DNA of 40,605 nucleotides, from NCBI RefSeq assembly GCF_000344135.1, contig NZ_BAOP01000041.1, positions 1-40,605 of the forward strand, in the 5' to 3' direction. Made by a program: the position numbers and the translations under genes. Below are positions 8,196-16,378 of the stretch, one piece after another. Source of the stretch: Gordonia malaquae NBRC 108250. GTDB lineage: Bacteria; Actinomycetota; Actinomycetes; Mycobacteriales; Mycobacteriaceae. Within the stretch, counting starts at the first letter, position 1, and each line of letters opens with the position of its first letter. The notes under the pieces were generated by a model. It did not search any database and was not told the DNA's origin. It saw only the letters and a list, made by a program, of their open reading frames with translations.

Positions 8196-9192
8196 GACCA
8201 ACGGTGCTCGGCGTGATGTCGAGCGTCATGAAGCCACGGTCCTGGTAGTTCTCGTAACGAGCGCGGAACCGCTTCGACGACGACTTGTGGACGGTCTTGC
8301 CCGCCGCACCGGACACGATCTGGCGAGTGCCCTTCAGGCCGTGGACGTTCTCCAGCACCTGCTGACTGTGATCGTGTCCCGAGAACAGGAACTGCGCCTT
8401 TCCTGCGATGTGGCGCTCGATGAAATCCTTCGCGGCTTGGCCGTTCAACGGTGCGGGGAGCCCGTCGAAGTCGCCTGCCGGACCGTGCGGGCCGTTGTTG
8501 GCGTAGGGGTGATGCGTGCAGACAAACTTCCAGGGTGCCTTCGACGACGCGAGCGCCTTGTCGAGCCAGCGCGCCTGGCGAGTCATGTAGTGGCCGCCCG
8601 GCTCCCACTCCGGCGAGAACACCGGGGGAATGTACGCCGCGAGCGGATTCAGATCGACGATGAAGAAATCGGCCACGCCGAGCGACACCGAGTAGTAGCG
8701 CGACGGCATGTACCAACGACGCGACCGCGAGTGGTACTTCACCTCGGCGTCGCCGCGGAGCAGCCAGCCGCCGTCGCCGGGGAAGATCGCGGTGTTGTCG
8801 TGATTGCCGAGCGTCATCAGCCACGGGAAGTCCAGGCCGGCGTTCGGCTTCTCGAACTTGGTCTGAAACTGGTGATCGTCCGGACCCTTCGGGCCCGACT
8901 CGTAGATGTTGTCGCCGAGGCCGACGGCGACGTCGAACTTGCGGGCCGCGTGCAACTTGCGGGCGGCCGCGGTGACGGCGAACTGCGGCTTCTCGCCGGT
9001 ACCGGCGTCACCGGTGACGAGTACACGCAACGCGTCGGACTTGTGCGGCAGCGGGTATCGGGCGGCGGCCGAGGCCTCGGGAGCTCCGGCTCCGGCGACG
9101 GCGACAGTGGCGGCGGTGCCTGCCACCGCAGCGGCTCCGGCGAGGAAGGTACGACGGTCAGGGCCGACCGACAAGGGGCTGTTCTCGATCAT
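8128..9192 (-). CDS. Tat-exported purple acid phosphatase-like metallophosphoesterase
   Basis: 354-residue secreted phosphoesterase. The N-terminus carries a twin-arginine signal (DRRTFLAGAAAVAG), with cleavage near ASAAARY. Metal-binding motifs in order are VTGDAGTG, GLGDNIY, LGNHDN, CTHHPY and FSGHDHSQQ, the classic two-metal calcineurin-like set. I chose ATG 9192 (RBS gggaaag); an in-frame ATG at 9228 would add 12 residues before the signal. It is divergent from phoD with a PHO-box-like repeat between them, so it probably helps release phosphate from organic phosphates outside the cell. Confidence 0.88.
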   Translation of the reverse strand: MIENSPLSVGPDRRTFLAGAAAVAGTAATVAVAGAGAPEASAAARYPLPHKSDALRVLVTGDAGTGEKPQFAVTAAARKLHAARKFDVAVGLGDNIYESGPKGPDDHQFQTKFEKPNAGLDFPWLMTLGNHDNTAIFPGDGGWLLRGDAEVKYHSRSRRWYMPSRYYSVSLGVADFFIVDLNPLAAYIPPVFSPEWEPGGHYMTRQARWLDKALASSKAPWKFVCTHHPYANNGPHGPAGDFDGLPAPLNGQAAKDFIERHIAGKAQFLFSGHDHSQQVLENVHGLKGTRQIVSGAAGKTVHKSSSKRFRARYENYQDRGFMTLDITPSTVGLTAYEVPASGAARAAYSTTYRR

Positions 9193-9258
9193 GCGATCCA
9201 CTTTCCCATGAATGAATGAACGGGACATGGCGTCCGGACGTATCTACGACGATCTGTC

Positions 9259-9280
9259 GTTACCCGAGAGTTCACCGTCG
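9259..9280. promoter_or_regulatory. PHO-box-like 11-bp direct repeat
   Basis: gttacccgaga (9259-9269) is followed directly by gttcaccgtcg (9270-9280), two 11-bp units starting GTTACCC and GTTCACC. Actinobacterial PhoP sites are direct repeats of GTTCACC plus four bases. It ends 29 bp before the phoD ATG (9310), where a -35-overlapping activator site and a leaderless start would fit. It also lies 67 bp upstream of the divergent phosphatase start. Confidence 0.6.
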
Positions 9281-9309
9281 GGACATCGGGCTGTGGGATC
9301 GTCCCCCGT

Positions 9310-10983
9310 ATGCATGACTCAGCAGCCCCCACCTCAGTCACCCGCCGCGGCTTCATCGGGGCCGCCGGTGCAGGCGCCCTCGCCGTCGGACTCCCGATCG
9401 CAGCCGGTGTCAACGCCCCGAAGGCGCACGCCGCCACCAACGCCTTCCGCCACGGCGTCGCGTCCGGAGACCCGCTGCCCGGCGGCGTGATCCTATGGAC
9501 CCGCGTGACTCCTACCAGCGACGCGACCCCCGGGTCGGGTCGCGGTGCGGCGTCGACGGTGGCCTGGGAGATCGCGTCCGACCGCGGGTTCGCCTCGCGT
9601 GTCGCATCGGGTTCGACGAGTACCGACGCGTCCAAGGATCACACGGTCAAGGTCGACGCCTCGGGCCTGAATCCGGCGACGGTCTACTGGTACCGATTCC
9701 GCATCACGTCGGGGCCCGCAGCGGGGGCCGTCTCGCCGATCGGGCGCACCAAGACCGCCCCGGCGGCAGGTGTCGACGTCTCAAAGGTGCGCTTCGGAGT
9801 CGCGAGTTGTGCCAATTGGGAGGCCGGGTACTTCGGCGCGTACCGGTTCCTCGCCAAGCGCACGGACCTCGACGCCGTCGTGTTCCTCGGCGACTACATC
9901 TACGAGTACGGCGCAGGCGAGTACGGCGGCAAGCACGGTTCCGTCCGCATGCACACGCCGCGCCACGACATCGTCTCGCTCGCCGACTACCGGATCCGCC
10001 ACGGTCAGTACAAGACCGATCGCGACCTGCAGGCCGCGCACGCGCAGCACCCGTTCATCGTCACGTGGGACGATCACGAAGCCGCTGACAACCAGTGGAA
10101 GCACGGGGCGGAGAACCACAAGCCCTCGCAGGGTTCGTGGGCTCAGCGGAAGGCGCACGCCGACAAGGCGTACTACGAGTGGATGCCCATTCGTCCGCAG
10201 GTCAGCGCGGACAACCGTCACATCTACCGCCGGCTCGCATACGGCAAGCTCCTTGAACTGAACATGCTCGATCTGCGCACGTATCGCGACAAGGAGGCGT
10301 CGCGCTTCTCCACCGAGTCGGACGATCCGAAGCGCACCATCATGGGTCGCCGTCAGATGGAGTGGGTGCAGGGCGGAATCACCACGTCGACCGCGAAGTG
10401 GCAGATCGTCGGCAACTCGGTGATGATCGCGCCGATGCTCATCCCGCCGCTCGACCCGGCCCGCACCAAGGAGCTGACCACGCTGATCGGTGTGCCGGAG
10501 GACGGCATCCCCTTCAACGGCGACCAGTGGGACGGCTACGTGAAGGACCGCGAGAAGCTCCTCGACGCGATCGATCGAGCAGGCAAGAAGAACGTCGTGT
10601 TCATCACCGGCGACATCCACATGTCGTTCGCGAACGACGTCCCGCGCAAGCCCGCGAACTATCCCGGTGCGGGCAACGTCGCCACCGAGTTCGTCGTCAC
10701 CTCGGTCACGTCGAACAACGTCGACGACATGGTTCTGCTGCCCGAGCACTCGCCGGTCGGTGGCGCCGCGTCCGCCGCGATGCAGGCCACCAACAACCAC
10801 ATCCGGTGGGTCGACACCGACGCGCACGGTTACGCGGTCATGACGATCACTCCCGCCGCGGCGCAGATGGACTGGTACTTCGTCGCCGACCGCGCCGACC
10901 CGCGCACCACCCAGTACCGCGGCCAGTCGTGGAAGGTGAACTCCGGTTCGCGCCGCATGGTGAAGGCGAACGGTCCCGCGTAG
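9310..10983 (+). CDS. phoD: Alkaline phosphatase D (PhoD), Tat-exported
   Basis: 557-residue secreted phosphodiesterase/phosphomonoesterase that takes phosphate from organic compounds. Twin-arginine signal TRRGFIGAAGAGALAVG at residues 11-27, cleavage near AHAATNAF. An N-terminal PhoD domain (FRHGVASGDPLPGGVILWTR) is followed by the metallophosphatase core: GVASCANWEAG, FLGDYIYEYG, VTWDDHEAADN and FITGDIHMSF. These match the Fe/Ca-dependent PhoD site. ATG 9310 follows a PHO-box-like repeat closely, so transcription may start at or near the codon. Length is typical. Confidence 0.94.
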   Translation: MHDSAAPTSVTRRGFIGAAGAGALAVGLPIAAGVNAPKAHAATNAFRHGVASGDPLPGGVILWTRVTPTSDATPGSGRGAASTVAWEIASDRGFASRVASGSTSTDASKDHTVKVDASGLNPATVYWYRFRITSGPAAGAVSPIGRTKTAPAAGVDVSKVRFGVASCANWEAGYFGAYRFLAKRTDLDAVVFLGDYIYEYGAGEYGGKHGSVRMHTPRHDIVSLADYRIRHGQYKTDRDLQAAHAQHPFIVTWDDHEAADNQWKHGAENHKPSQGSWAQRKAHADKAYYEWMPIRPQVSADNRHIYRRLAYGKLLELNMLDLRTYRDKEASRFSTESDDPKRTIMGRRQMEWVQGGITTSTAKWQIVGNSVMIAPMLIPPLDPARTKELTTLIGVPEDGIPFNGDQWDGYVKDREKLLDAIDRAGKKNVVFITGDIHMSFANDVPRKPANYPGAGNVATEFVVTSVTSNNVDDMVLLPEHSPVGGAASAAMQATNNHIRWVDTDAHGYAVMTITPAAAQMDWYFVADRADPRTTQYRGQSWKVNSGSRRMVKANGPA

Positions 10984-11004
10984 GCCCCGCGAGTTGCTAT
11001 CGTG

Positions 11005-11014
11005 GTGATATCAC
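11005..11014. promoter_or_regulatory. Perfect 10-bp palindrome before the SPFH gene
   Basis: gtgatatcac is a perfect palindrome in the 68-bp gap between phoD and the SPFH gene, just after ttgctatcgtg. It is the only strong dyad there and is a candidate operator, possibly for the ribbon-helix-helix protein of the same operon (inference). Confidence 0.4.
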
Positions 11015-11051
11015 TCCTGTCGATCCGCGGGAGGAGTCGAGAGGAGTAGTC

Positions 11052-11936
11052 GTGGAACTCAAGCAGGCATGGCGGATGAACGGGTTCGTCGCGCTGATCG
11101 GCGGACTCGCGGTGCTCGCGATCTGCGTGATCGCCGGCATCACATCGGTGGTCGTGATGGCCGACGGCGGATCCGCGGCACTGGCCGTGGTCGTCGTTCT
11201 GGCGATCGTCATCGGTCTCGCGACGCTGCTCGCGATGAGCGGGCTGACGGTCGTCGGACCCAATGAGGCCCGCGTCGTCCAGTTCTTCGGACGCTACGTC
11301 GGATCGGTCAGCGAGCCCGGGTTCGTGAGCGTCATCCCGCTCGCGGACAAGCAGACCATCTCCCTGCGCATCCGGAACTTCGAGACGCAGACCCTCAAGG
11401 TGAACGACGCCGACGGCAATCCCGTCGAGATCGGCGCCGTGGTCGTCTACCGCGTCGTGGACAGCTTCAAGGCGGCGTTCGCAGTCGACGACTACGAGCA
11501 GTACGTCGCCACCCAGTCGGAGGCGGCGGTCCGGCACCTCGCGACCATCCACCCGTACGACGCACACGAGGCCGACCGCATCAGCCTGCGTGACGGTGCG
11601 ACCGTCGCCGAAGAGCTCACAGACGAACTTCGCGAGCGGACCGAGTCCGCGGGCATCGAGATCATCGAGGCCCGCATCACGCACCTCGCGTACGCACCGG
11701 AGATCGCACAGGCGATGCTCGTCCGCCAGCAGGCGTCGCAGGTGGTGGCCGCTCGTCAGCAGATCGTCGAAGGCGCCGTCGGCATGGTCGGTCTTGCGCT
11801 CGATCGGCTCAGCGACCAGGGCATCGTTGAACTCGACGATGAACGTCGTGCGCAGATGGTGTCGAACCTGCTTGTCGTGCTGTGCGGCGACCGCGCCACG
11901 CAGCCGGTTGTGAACGCGGGCTCGCTGTACGCATGA
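11052..11936 (+). CDS. SPFH (stomatin/prohibitin/Band 7) domain membrane protein
   Basis: 294-residue membrane-anchored SPFH protein. Two hydrophobic segments (residues about 12-33 and 38-60) precede the Band 7 domain, which opens with GLTVVGPNEARVVQFFGRYVG and includes LRIRNFETQTLKVNDADGNP. A helical part follows (LVRQQASQVVAARQQIVEGAV). Such proteins form oligomeric membrane scaffolds. GTG 11052 follows RBS gaggag at 11041. The stop overlaps the ATG of the ribbon-helix-helix gene by 4 bp. The frame is open far upstream, but that part lies opposite phoD coding sequence and is not real. Confidence 0.9.
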   Translation: MELKQAWRMNGFVALIGGLAVLAICVIAGITSVVVMADGGSAALAVVVVLAIVIGLATLLAMSGLTVVGPNEARVVQFFGRYVGSVSEPGFVSVIPLADKQTISLRIRNFETQTLKVNDADGNPVEIGAVVVYRVVDSFKAAFAVDDYEQYVATQSEAAVRHLATIHPYDAHEADRISLRDGATVAEELTDELRERTESAGIEIIEARITHLAYAPEIAQAMLVRQQASQVVAARQQIVEGAVGMVGLALDRLSDQGIVELDDERRAQMVSNLLVVLCGDRATQPVVNAGSLYA

Positions 11937-12100
11937 CCGCTCCCAGACGGGAGTCGAAGAAGGTCCTGCTGCGACTCGACCCCGATGTCCACGCCGCCAT
12001 CGCGAAATGGGCGGCCGACGACCTGCGCAGCATCAACGCGCAACTGGAGTACGCGCTGCGTCTCGCCTTGAAGGAGGCGGGACGCAGCCCGCGTCAGTGA
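11933..12100 (+). CDS. Ribbon-helix-helix (Arc/HicB-like) small DNA-binding protein
   Basis: 55-residue basic protein whose core KKVLLRLDPDVHAAIAKWA followed by SINAQLEYALRLALKE fits a ribbon-helix-helix fold: a beta strand with alternating residues, then two helices. Such proteins are dimeric repressors and often antitoxins. It is coupled to the SPFH gene by an ATGA overlap, so the pair is co-translated. No toxin gene is adjacent. The last 7 bp overlap the convergent GH1 gene. Confidence 0.8.
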   Translation: MTAPRRESKKVLLRLDPDVHAAIAKWAADDLRSINAQLEYALRLALKEAGRSPRQ

Positions 12101-13383
12101 ACCGGGCGTGTGCAGCTCGACGCGCCCGCGACGAGGGAGCACCACACCGCGGGTCGCGTCGGGCGGTACGTTCGGCCGACGCCGTTGGCGGCCGTCACCT
12201 GGCGGTATGCCGCCACGCCGTCCGTCGGGCGGCGCGTCAGTGTCGGGTCGGTCTTCACGTCCACCGTGTACAGGCCGAACCGTGACGCGAAATTGCCCCA
12301 CTCGTAATTGTCGGTCAGCGTCCAGTAGTTGAAGCCCATGACCGGCATGCCGTCGTCGTGGGCGCGCTGAATCCAGTACGTCATGTCTTTGAGATGATCG
12401 GATCGTCGGTAGCCGTCGGCGCGGGGTCGCCCGTCCTGGGTGACGAGTCCGGCCTCGACGATGTAGAGCGGCTTGCCTGGGAATCGTTCGTGCAGGTCGC
12501 GCAGCGCATAGTAGATGCCGTCGGCCGCCATCGACGCGTCCCACATCCGGTCGATCGCAACGTTCGCGACAGAGAGATCGGTCGGCGTCGCGGAGTAGTA
12601 GTAGTCGATCCCGACGAAGTCGAGTTTGTCGGCGATCCTGTTCAGAACGGTCTTGTCGATGATCGGCTCGGCTGCCGGAATGTACGCGATGTTCGACGAC
12701 ACCAGCGCTTTCGTGTCACGCGCGTGGATGTAGTCGTAGATCGAGCGATGCACCCGCACGATGCGGTCGGTCATCGCCGGGACGTCGCCGATCCCGATTC
12801 CGCCGTGCATCACTTCTTTCATCACGTACGCGGTAGGCTCGTTGATGCTGATCCAGAGCGGATGGACCTTCGCGTAGCGGTCGACGATCATCCGATTGTG
12901 CTGAAGCCACCTCGCGGTGATGCCCGACCACGCCCAACCGCCTCGGTCGGCCACCCACGCCGGGTACACCCAGTGGTCGAGAGTGATCATCGGCCGCATG
13001 CCCGCCGCGACGATAGACGCGATCAGGTCGTCGTAGTACGCGAGTTCTTTGCGGTCTATCCGGCCAGGCCTCGGTTCGACGCGCGCCCACTCGATCCCGA
13101 CGCGATAGACCTTCACGCCGAGGCCCTTGGCCAGCTGGATATCGGACTTGTATCGGTGGCGGAAGTCGATGGAGTTCCCGATCTTGTCCGTCGTCTTTCC
13201 CTGCGCGATGTACCGCGTCCAGTTGCTGGGAGGCGAGTGCCCCTCGGCCTGGAATCCGGACGACGCCACACCCCACAGGAAGTCGGAGGGCAGCGGCCCG
13301 ACTCCCTCCGCCGCGTTCGCGGGGGCGAGAGGTGCGAGTAGGAGCACGGCAGCGGTGATCAGGACAGTGAGACGCCTTCGCAT
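12094..13383 (-). CDS. Secreted glycoside hydrolase family 1 (beta-glucosidase-like)
   Basis: 429-residue exported glycosidase. The signal peptide MRRRLTVLITAAVLLLAPLA ends near ANAAEG. GH1 landmarks are FLWGVASSGFQAEG (35-48), the acid/base Glu182 in SINEPTAY, and the nucleophile Glu310 in LYIVEAG, where the family usually has TENG; the Asn-to-Ala change is a deviation. The aglycone-side motif FNYWTLTDNYEW is also present. Retaining hydrolysis of beta-glycosides is expected, with exact sugar unknown. A dyad, gatcgaacgatc (13398-13409), precedes the start and may be an operator. Confidence 0.88.
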   Translation of the reverse strand: MRRRLTVLITAAVLLLAPLAPANAAEGVGPLPSDFLWGVASSGFQAEGHSPPSNWTRYIAQGKTTDKIGNSIDFRHRYKSDIQLAKGLGVKVYRVGIEWARVEPRPGRIDRKELAYYDDLIASIVAAGMRPMITLDHWVYPAWVADRGGWAWSGITARWLQHNRMIVDRYAKVHPLWISINEPTAYVMKEVMHGGIGIGDVPAMTDRIVRVHRSIYDYIHARDTKALVSSNIAYIPAAEPIIDKTVLNRIADKLDFVGIDYYYSATPTDLSVANVAIDRMWDASMAADGIYYALRDLHERFPGKPLYIVEAGLVTQDGRPRADGYRRSDHLKDMTYWIQRAHDDGMPVMGFNYWTLTDNYEWGNFASRFGLYTVDVKTDPTLTRRPTDGVAAYRQVTAANGVGRTYRPTRPAVWCSLVAGASSCTRPVH

Positions 13384-13447
13384 GTCGCCAGTATGTGCTG
13401 ATCGAACGATCGTGTTGGCGATTCGGGCGGATTCGGTGCCGACGACG

Positions 13448-14608
13448 TCAGCGGGGTGCGGGAACGATCTGCTTGATCAGCGCGGCGATCGGATCGACCG
13501 GGGCGCGCTTCGTCGGCGAGGCATTCGTCCTGGTGAGAGTCGGTGTCGGGTCGGGCTCGTCGGATGAGCCGGCCGATCCGCTGGTCGAGCCGTTGTCCGA
13601 GGATCCTGACGATCCATTGTCGGACGAGCCGGCACCGCCGAAGATGTCGGTGCCGAAGTGAAGGCCGTTGCTGAACGAGACCCGGATCAGATCGCGCTGG
13701 AACTCCGGCACGAACGATGACCCGAGCACCTCGCCGACCGCGGGCGGCAGGTCGACGAGATCGCCGACACTGTCGATCAATCCGGTGAGGCCGTCGCCGA
13801 TGGGGGCGATCAAGCGGACCGAGAACGGATTCTTCACCGCGAACCAGACCGGGCCGTCGCCCTCCTGGTAGCGCTGGAACAGGAACCCGACGCTCGTGCA
13901 CGAATCGATGTTGGCGCCGCTTCGGTCGGTGACCTGCGCCGATCCGTACAGGGCGGTGCAGACGGCTCCGTCGTTCGGGTCAGCGGTGGCCGTCGCACTG
14001 GAGATGCCGAGGAGTGCGGTGGCGCGGGCGTTCCGACCCGACAGCGGGTGATTGGACGATGCGATCGCGATGCCGCCCGGCAGTGCGTTGGTTGTCGCGC
14101 TGTTAGCTCCCACGCCACCGACCGCGAGGGACACGCCCACTCCGAGCAGCCCGTTGGCGTACGCGGTGCCGGCGCCGGTGGCTGCGGAGACGGCGATGCT
14201 GGCGATCAGGTTCGACGACGATGTGGCGTCGCCGCCGAGCGCCGCGATCGCGGTGTTCAGTCCGTTGCCACGAATAGTCGACGTGGTGCCGATCCGCAGG
14301 CCGAACGTGATGGCCTGGTTCATCGAACTGAGAGTGTCCGAGCCGATCAGCGCGTCCACTCCGCGGGCGAGGAGCGATGGGCTGGAACCGCGACAGTCGG
14401 CGGTGATGGTGACAGTGGTGCCGACGATCGGAACCCGCCACGAGGCGTCGGCCAGTTCGGGATCGCCTGCCGCGCAGGTGGCGGACGTGCCGGGGTCGAC
14501 GTTCGCGTGTGCCGGCGGGGCGGTGGGAGCGACGAGTGCGAGGGTCGCCGCTACCGCGGCCAGGCCCAACAGTTTGGAGGTGTGCTGTACCGAGACGGTC
14601 ATGAGCAT
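13448..14608 (-). CDS. Secreted Ala/Ser/Gly-rich protein of unknown function
   Basis: 386-residue exported protein that I do not recognise. The signal peptide (HTSKLLGLAAVAATLALVAP) ends near AHANVD. The middle half is a run of Ala/Ser/Gly/Asn/Thr-rich segments. The C-terminal third has a distinct domain (FLFQRYQEGDGPVWFAVKNP) and then a low-complexity linker of SSDNGS repeats and a Pro/Thr stretch. The composition suggests a surface protein. Start is ATG 14608, or ATG 14602 two codons later. Confidence 0.7.
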   Translation of the reverse strand: MLMTVSVQHTSKLLGLAAVAATLALVAPTAPPAHANVDPGTSATCAAGDPELADASWRVPIVGTTVTITADCRGSSPSLLARGVDALIGSDTLSSMNQAITFGLRIGTTSTIRGNGLNTAIAALGGDATSSSNLIASIAVSAATGAGTAYANGLLGVGVSLAVGGVGANSATTNALPGGIAIASSNHPLSGRNARATALLGISSATATADPNDGAVCTALYGSAQVTDRSGANIDSCTSVGFLFQRYQEGDGPVWFAVKNPFSVRLIAPIGDGLTGLIDSVGDLVDLPPAVGEVLGSSFVPEFQRDLIRVSFSNGLHFGTDIFGGAGSSDNGSSGSSDNGSTSGSAGSSDEPDPTPTLTRTNASPTKRAPVDPIAALIKQIVPAPR

Positions 14609-14682
14609 CGATTCTGATGTGGGGGTAGTCGGACATTTCGACGTTAGGCCCGATCTCGGCTGCGCGTGGGAGAATTCGAGGC

Positions 14683-14707
14683 TTGACCTTCACACTGTGT
14701 GAAGGTC
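14683..14707 (+). promoter_or_regulatory. MerR-type promoter/operator
   Basis: A perfect 23-bp palindrome at 14685-14707 (half-site gaccttcacac, centre base t) overlaps a TTGACC -35 box at 14683-14688. A long dyad starting inside the -35 is the hallmark of MerR-family promoters, whose overlong spacer is twisted by the bound regulator. The MerR-HEAT gene is the second gene of the operon, so autoregulation is likely. Confidence 0.8.
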
Positions 14708-14736
14708 TTGGGTGGACGGTGAAGGAGGTGGTCCAC

Positions 14737-15381
14737 ATGACCGCACAGCTCATCCGAGCCCTCGCCGACGAGAGGGCGTCCGTCCGACTGCAGGCCGCGA
14801 TGGCGGCAGGCACCGATCCCGACAGCGCGCTTCTCGACGCGCTGATCGACCGGTGCCGTGTGGAGCCGGACTTCTACGTCCGGGACATGCTGACCTGGGC
14901 CATCACACGTCTGCCTGCTGCCGGCACCGTGCCGGTCCTCATCAACGAGCTCGATTCGCCGATCGCGCAGGCGAGAAGCCAATCGCTGCACTCGCTGTCG
15001 AAGATCGGCGACCACGCCGCGTGGCCGTACATCACCCGGGATCTGTTGACAGACGCCGAGGTCGAGGTGGCGCGGGCGGCGTGGCGTGCTGCGGTGATCG
15101 TCGTTCCCGTCGACGAGCGGACCGGTTTGGCTGCGATACTGGCCACACAGTTCGGTCGCGGCGACACCGACGTGCATCGGAGCCTGAGCAGAGCGTTCGT
15201 TGAGCTCGGGTCTGCGGCGGCGCCAGTGGTGCAAGCTGCGCGACGGTCGTCGGACCCGATCGTTCGTGGACACGCCGCAGCTACCGAGCAACTGATGAAC
15301 GACCCGGAGTCGGCGTTCGGTTTCGACGTCGACGCCGCCAAGCGGATCGCCGCACTCGGTGCGGCGGCCGACGACATGTGA
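14737..15381 (+). CDS. HEAT-repeat protein
   Basis: 214-residue alpha-helical repeat protein. About five HEAT-like helical pairs are visible, such as LIRALADERASVRLQAAMAA, VPVLINELDSPIAQARSQSL and PYITRDLLTDAEVEVARAAW. There is no enzyme motif, so a binding scaffold is likely. I chose ATG 14737 because it follows RBS aaggaggtgg. It ends 7 bp before the MerR-HEAT gene, whose C-terminal half has the same kind of repeats; the two proteins may bind each other or a common partner. Confidence 0.8.
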   Translation: MTAQLIRALADERASVRLQAAMAAGTDPDSALLDALIDRCRVEPDFYVRDMLTWAITRLPAAGTVPVLINELDSPIAQARSQSLHSLSKIGDHAAWPYITRDLLTDAEVEVARAAWRAAVIVVPVDERTGLAAILATQFGRGDTDVHRSLSRAFVELGSAAAPVVQAARRSSDPIVRGHAAATEQLMNDPESAFGFDVDAAKRIAALGAAADDM

Positions 15382-15388
15382 GGCGACC

Positions 15389-16369
15389 ATGCGAATCGGT
15401 GAGGTGGCTCGACGCTCCGGCGTGAGCGCCAGGATGTTGCGTCACTACGATTCGCTCGGCTTGGCGAGCCCGAGCGGGCGGTCGTCGGCCGGGTACCGGG
15501 AGTACTCGGCCGACGACATCGCCGCGATCTTCCACGTCGAGAGCCTCCGTGCGCTCGGGCTCTCGCTCCGCGAAGTGGGGCAGGCGCTGGACGATCCCGA
15601 TTTTCGGCCGGCCGACCTGGTCTCCGATCTTGCGCTGCGTGCGGAAGCGCGGATCGCGCGGGAACAGGAACTGTTGTCGCGCCTGCGCCAGGTGGCCGAC
15701 GCGGGGCCGGAGGATTGGGAGCAGGTGCTCGGCGTCGTCGCGCTGTTGTCGGGATTGGAGTCCGCGGACGCGGGCAGTCGGCAGCGGGCGGCGCTGACCG
15801 TCTCTGGGACCGATCTGCCTTCCGACGCTCTGGTCGCCGCGATGCTGTCGGAGGAGGACGAGAACGTCGCGGGCGCCCTTCGGTGGGCTGTGGTCCGATC
15901 GAGCGACGACGTGGTCCCACTGTTGGCCGAGGCGCTCGGTGATTCGGATGCTCACCTGCGTCGACGCGCTGTTCTCGCGCTCGTCGACATCGATTCGGAC
16001 GCGTCGTCGGAGGCCTTGCGGACGGTTGTCGCCGACCCCGATCCGACGGTGCGGAGTCGTGCGACGCAAGAGTTGGCTGTTCGTGGCGACACTGCTGTGA
16101 TCCCCTTGCTCGTTGACCGGGTGATCGACGGTGTCGCCGACGTGGACGCCTCGGAGGCGTTGGCCGCGGCCGGCGATCAGGCGATGGTCGTCGGCCGTCT
16201 CGTCTCCGCGCTGGACAGCGCTGACGCCGGGATTCGGCGCCGCATCGCGCAGGCCCTCGGGGAGGTCGGAGGCCCCGACGCCCATGCAACACTGCTGCGG
16301 CTCGTCGATGATCCGGACCGCGGGACGGCCGTCACGGCCCGGTATCTCATCGATTCACAACGAGAGTGA
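15389..16369 (+). CDS. MerR-family regulator fused to HEAT repeats
   Basis: 326-residue transcription factor. The MerR winged HTH covers residues 1-70 (MRIGEVARRSGVSARMLRHY, then GYREYSADDIAAI) and is followed by the dimerisation helix to about 115. From about 150 to the end it is a chain of HEAT-type repeats (VVPLLAEALGDSDAHLRRRA, VIPLLVDRVIDGVADVDASE). The usual small-ligand or metal site is replaced by a protein-binding solenoid. It is the second gene behind a MerR-type operator and probably regulates its own operon. Confidence 0.88.
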   Translation: MRIGEVARRSGVSARMLRHYDSLGLASPSGRSSAGYREYSADDIAAIFHVESLRALGLSLREVGQALDDPDFRPADLVSDLALRAEARIAREQELLSRLRQVADAGPEDWEQVLGVVALLSGLESADAGSRQRAALTVSGTDLPSDALVAAMLSEEDENVAGALRWAVVRSSDDVVPLLAEALGDSDAHLRRRAVLALVDIDSDASSEALRTVVADPDPTVRSRATQELAVRGDTAVIPLLVDRVIDGVADVDASEALAAAGDQAMVVGRLVSALDSADAGIRRRIAQALGEVGGPDAHATLLRLVDDPDRGTAVTARYLIDSQRE

Positions 16370-16378
16370 TGACGACTG

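Noticed and set aside
10362..11051. Long upstream extension of the SPFH gene
   Set aside because: The extension lies in another frame of phoD; GTG 11052 has an RBS and begins the membrane segment.
11933..12100. Antitoxin of a classical toxin-antitoxin pair
   Set aside because: No toxin-like gene is adjacent; the partner is an SPFH protein, so only a DNA-binding role is claimed.
12358..13341. 327-codon plus-strand frame opposite the GH1 gene
   Set aside because: Antisense shadow of a gene with clear GH1 catalytic motifs; Val/Asp/Arg-rich product without a domain.
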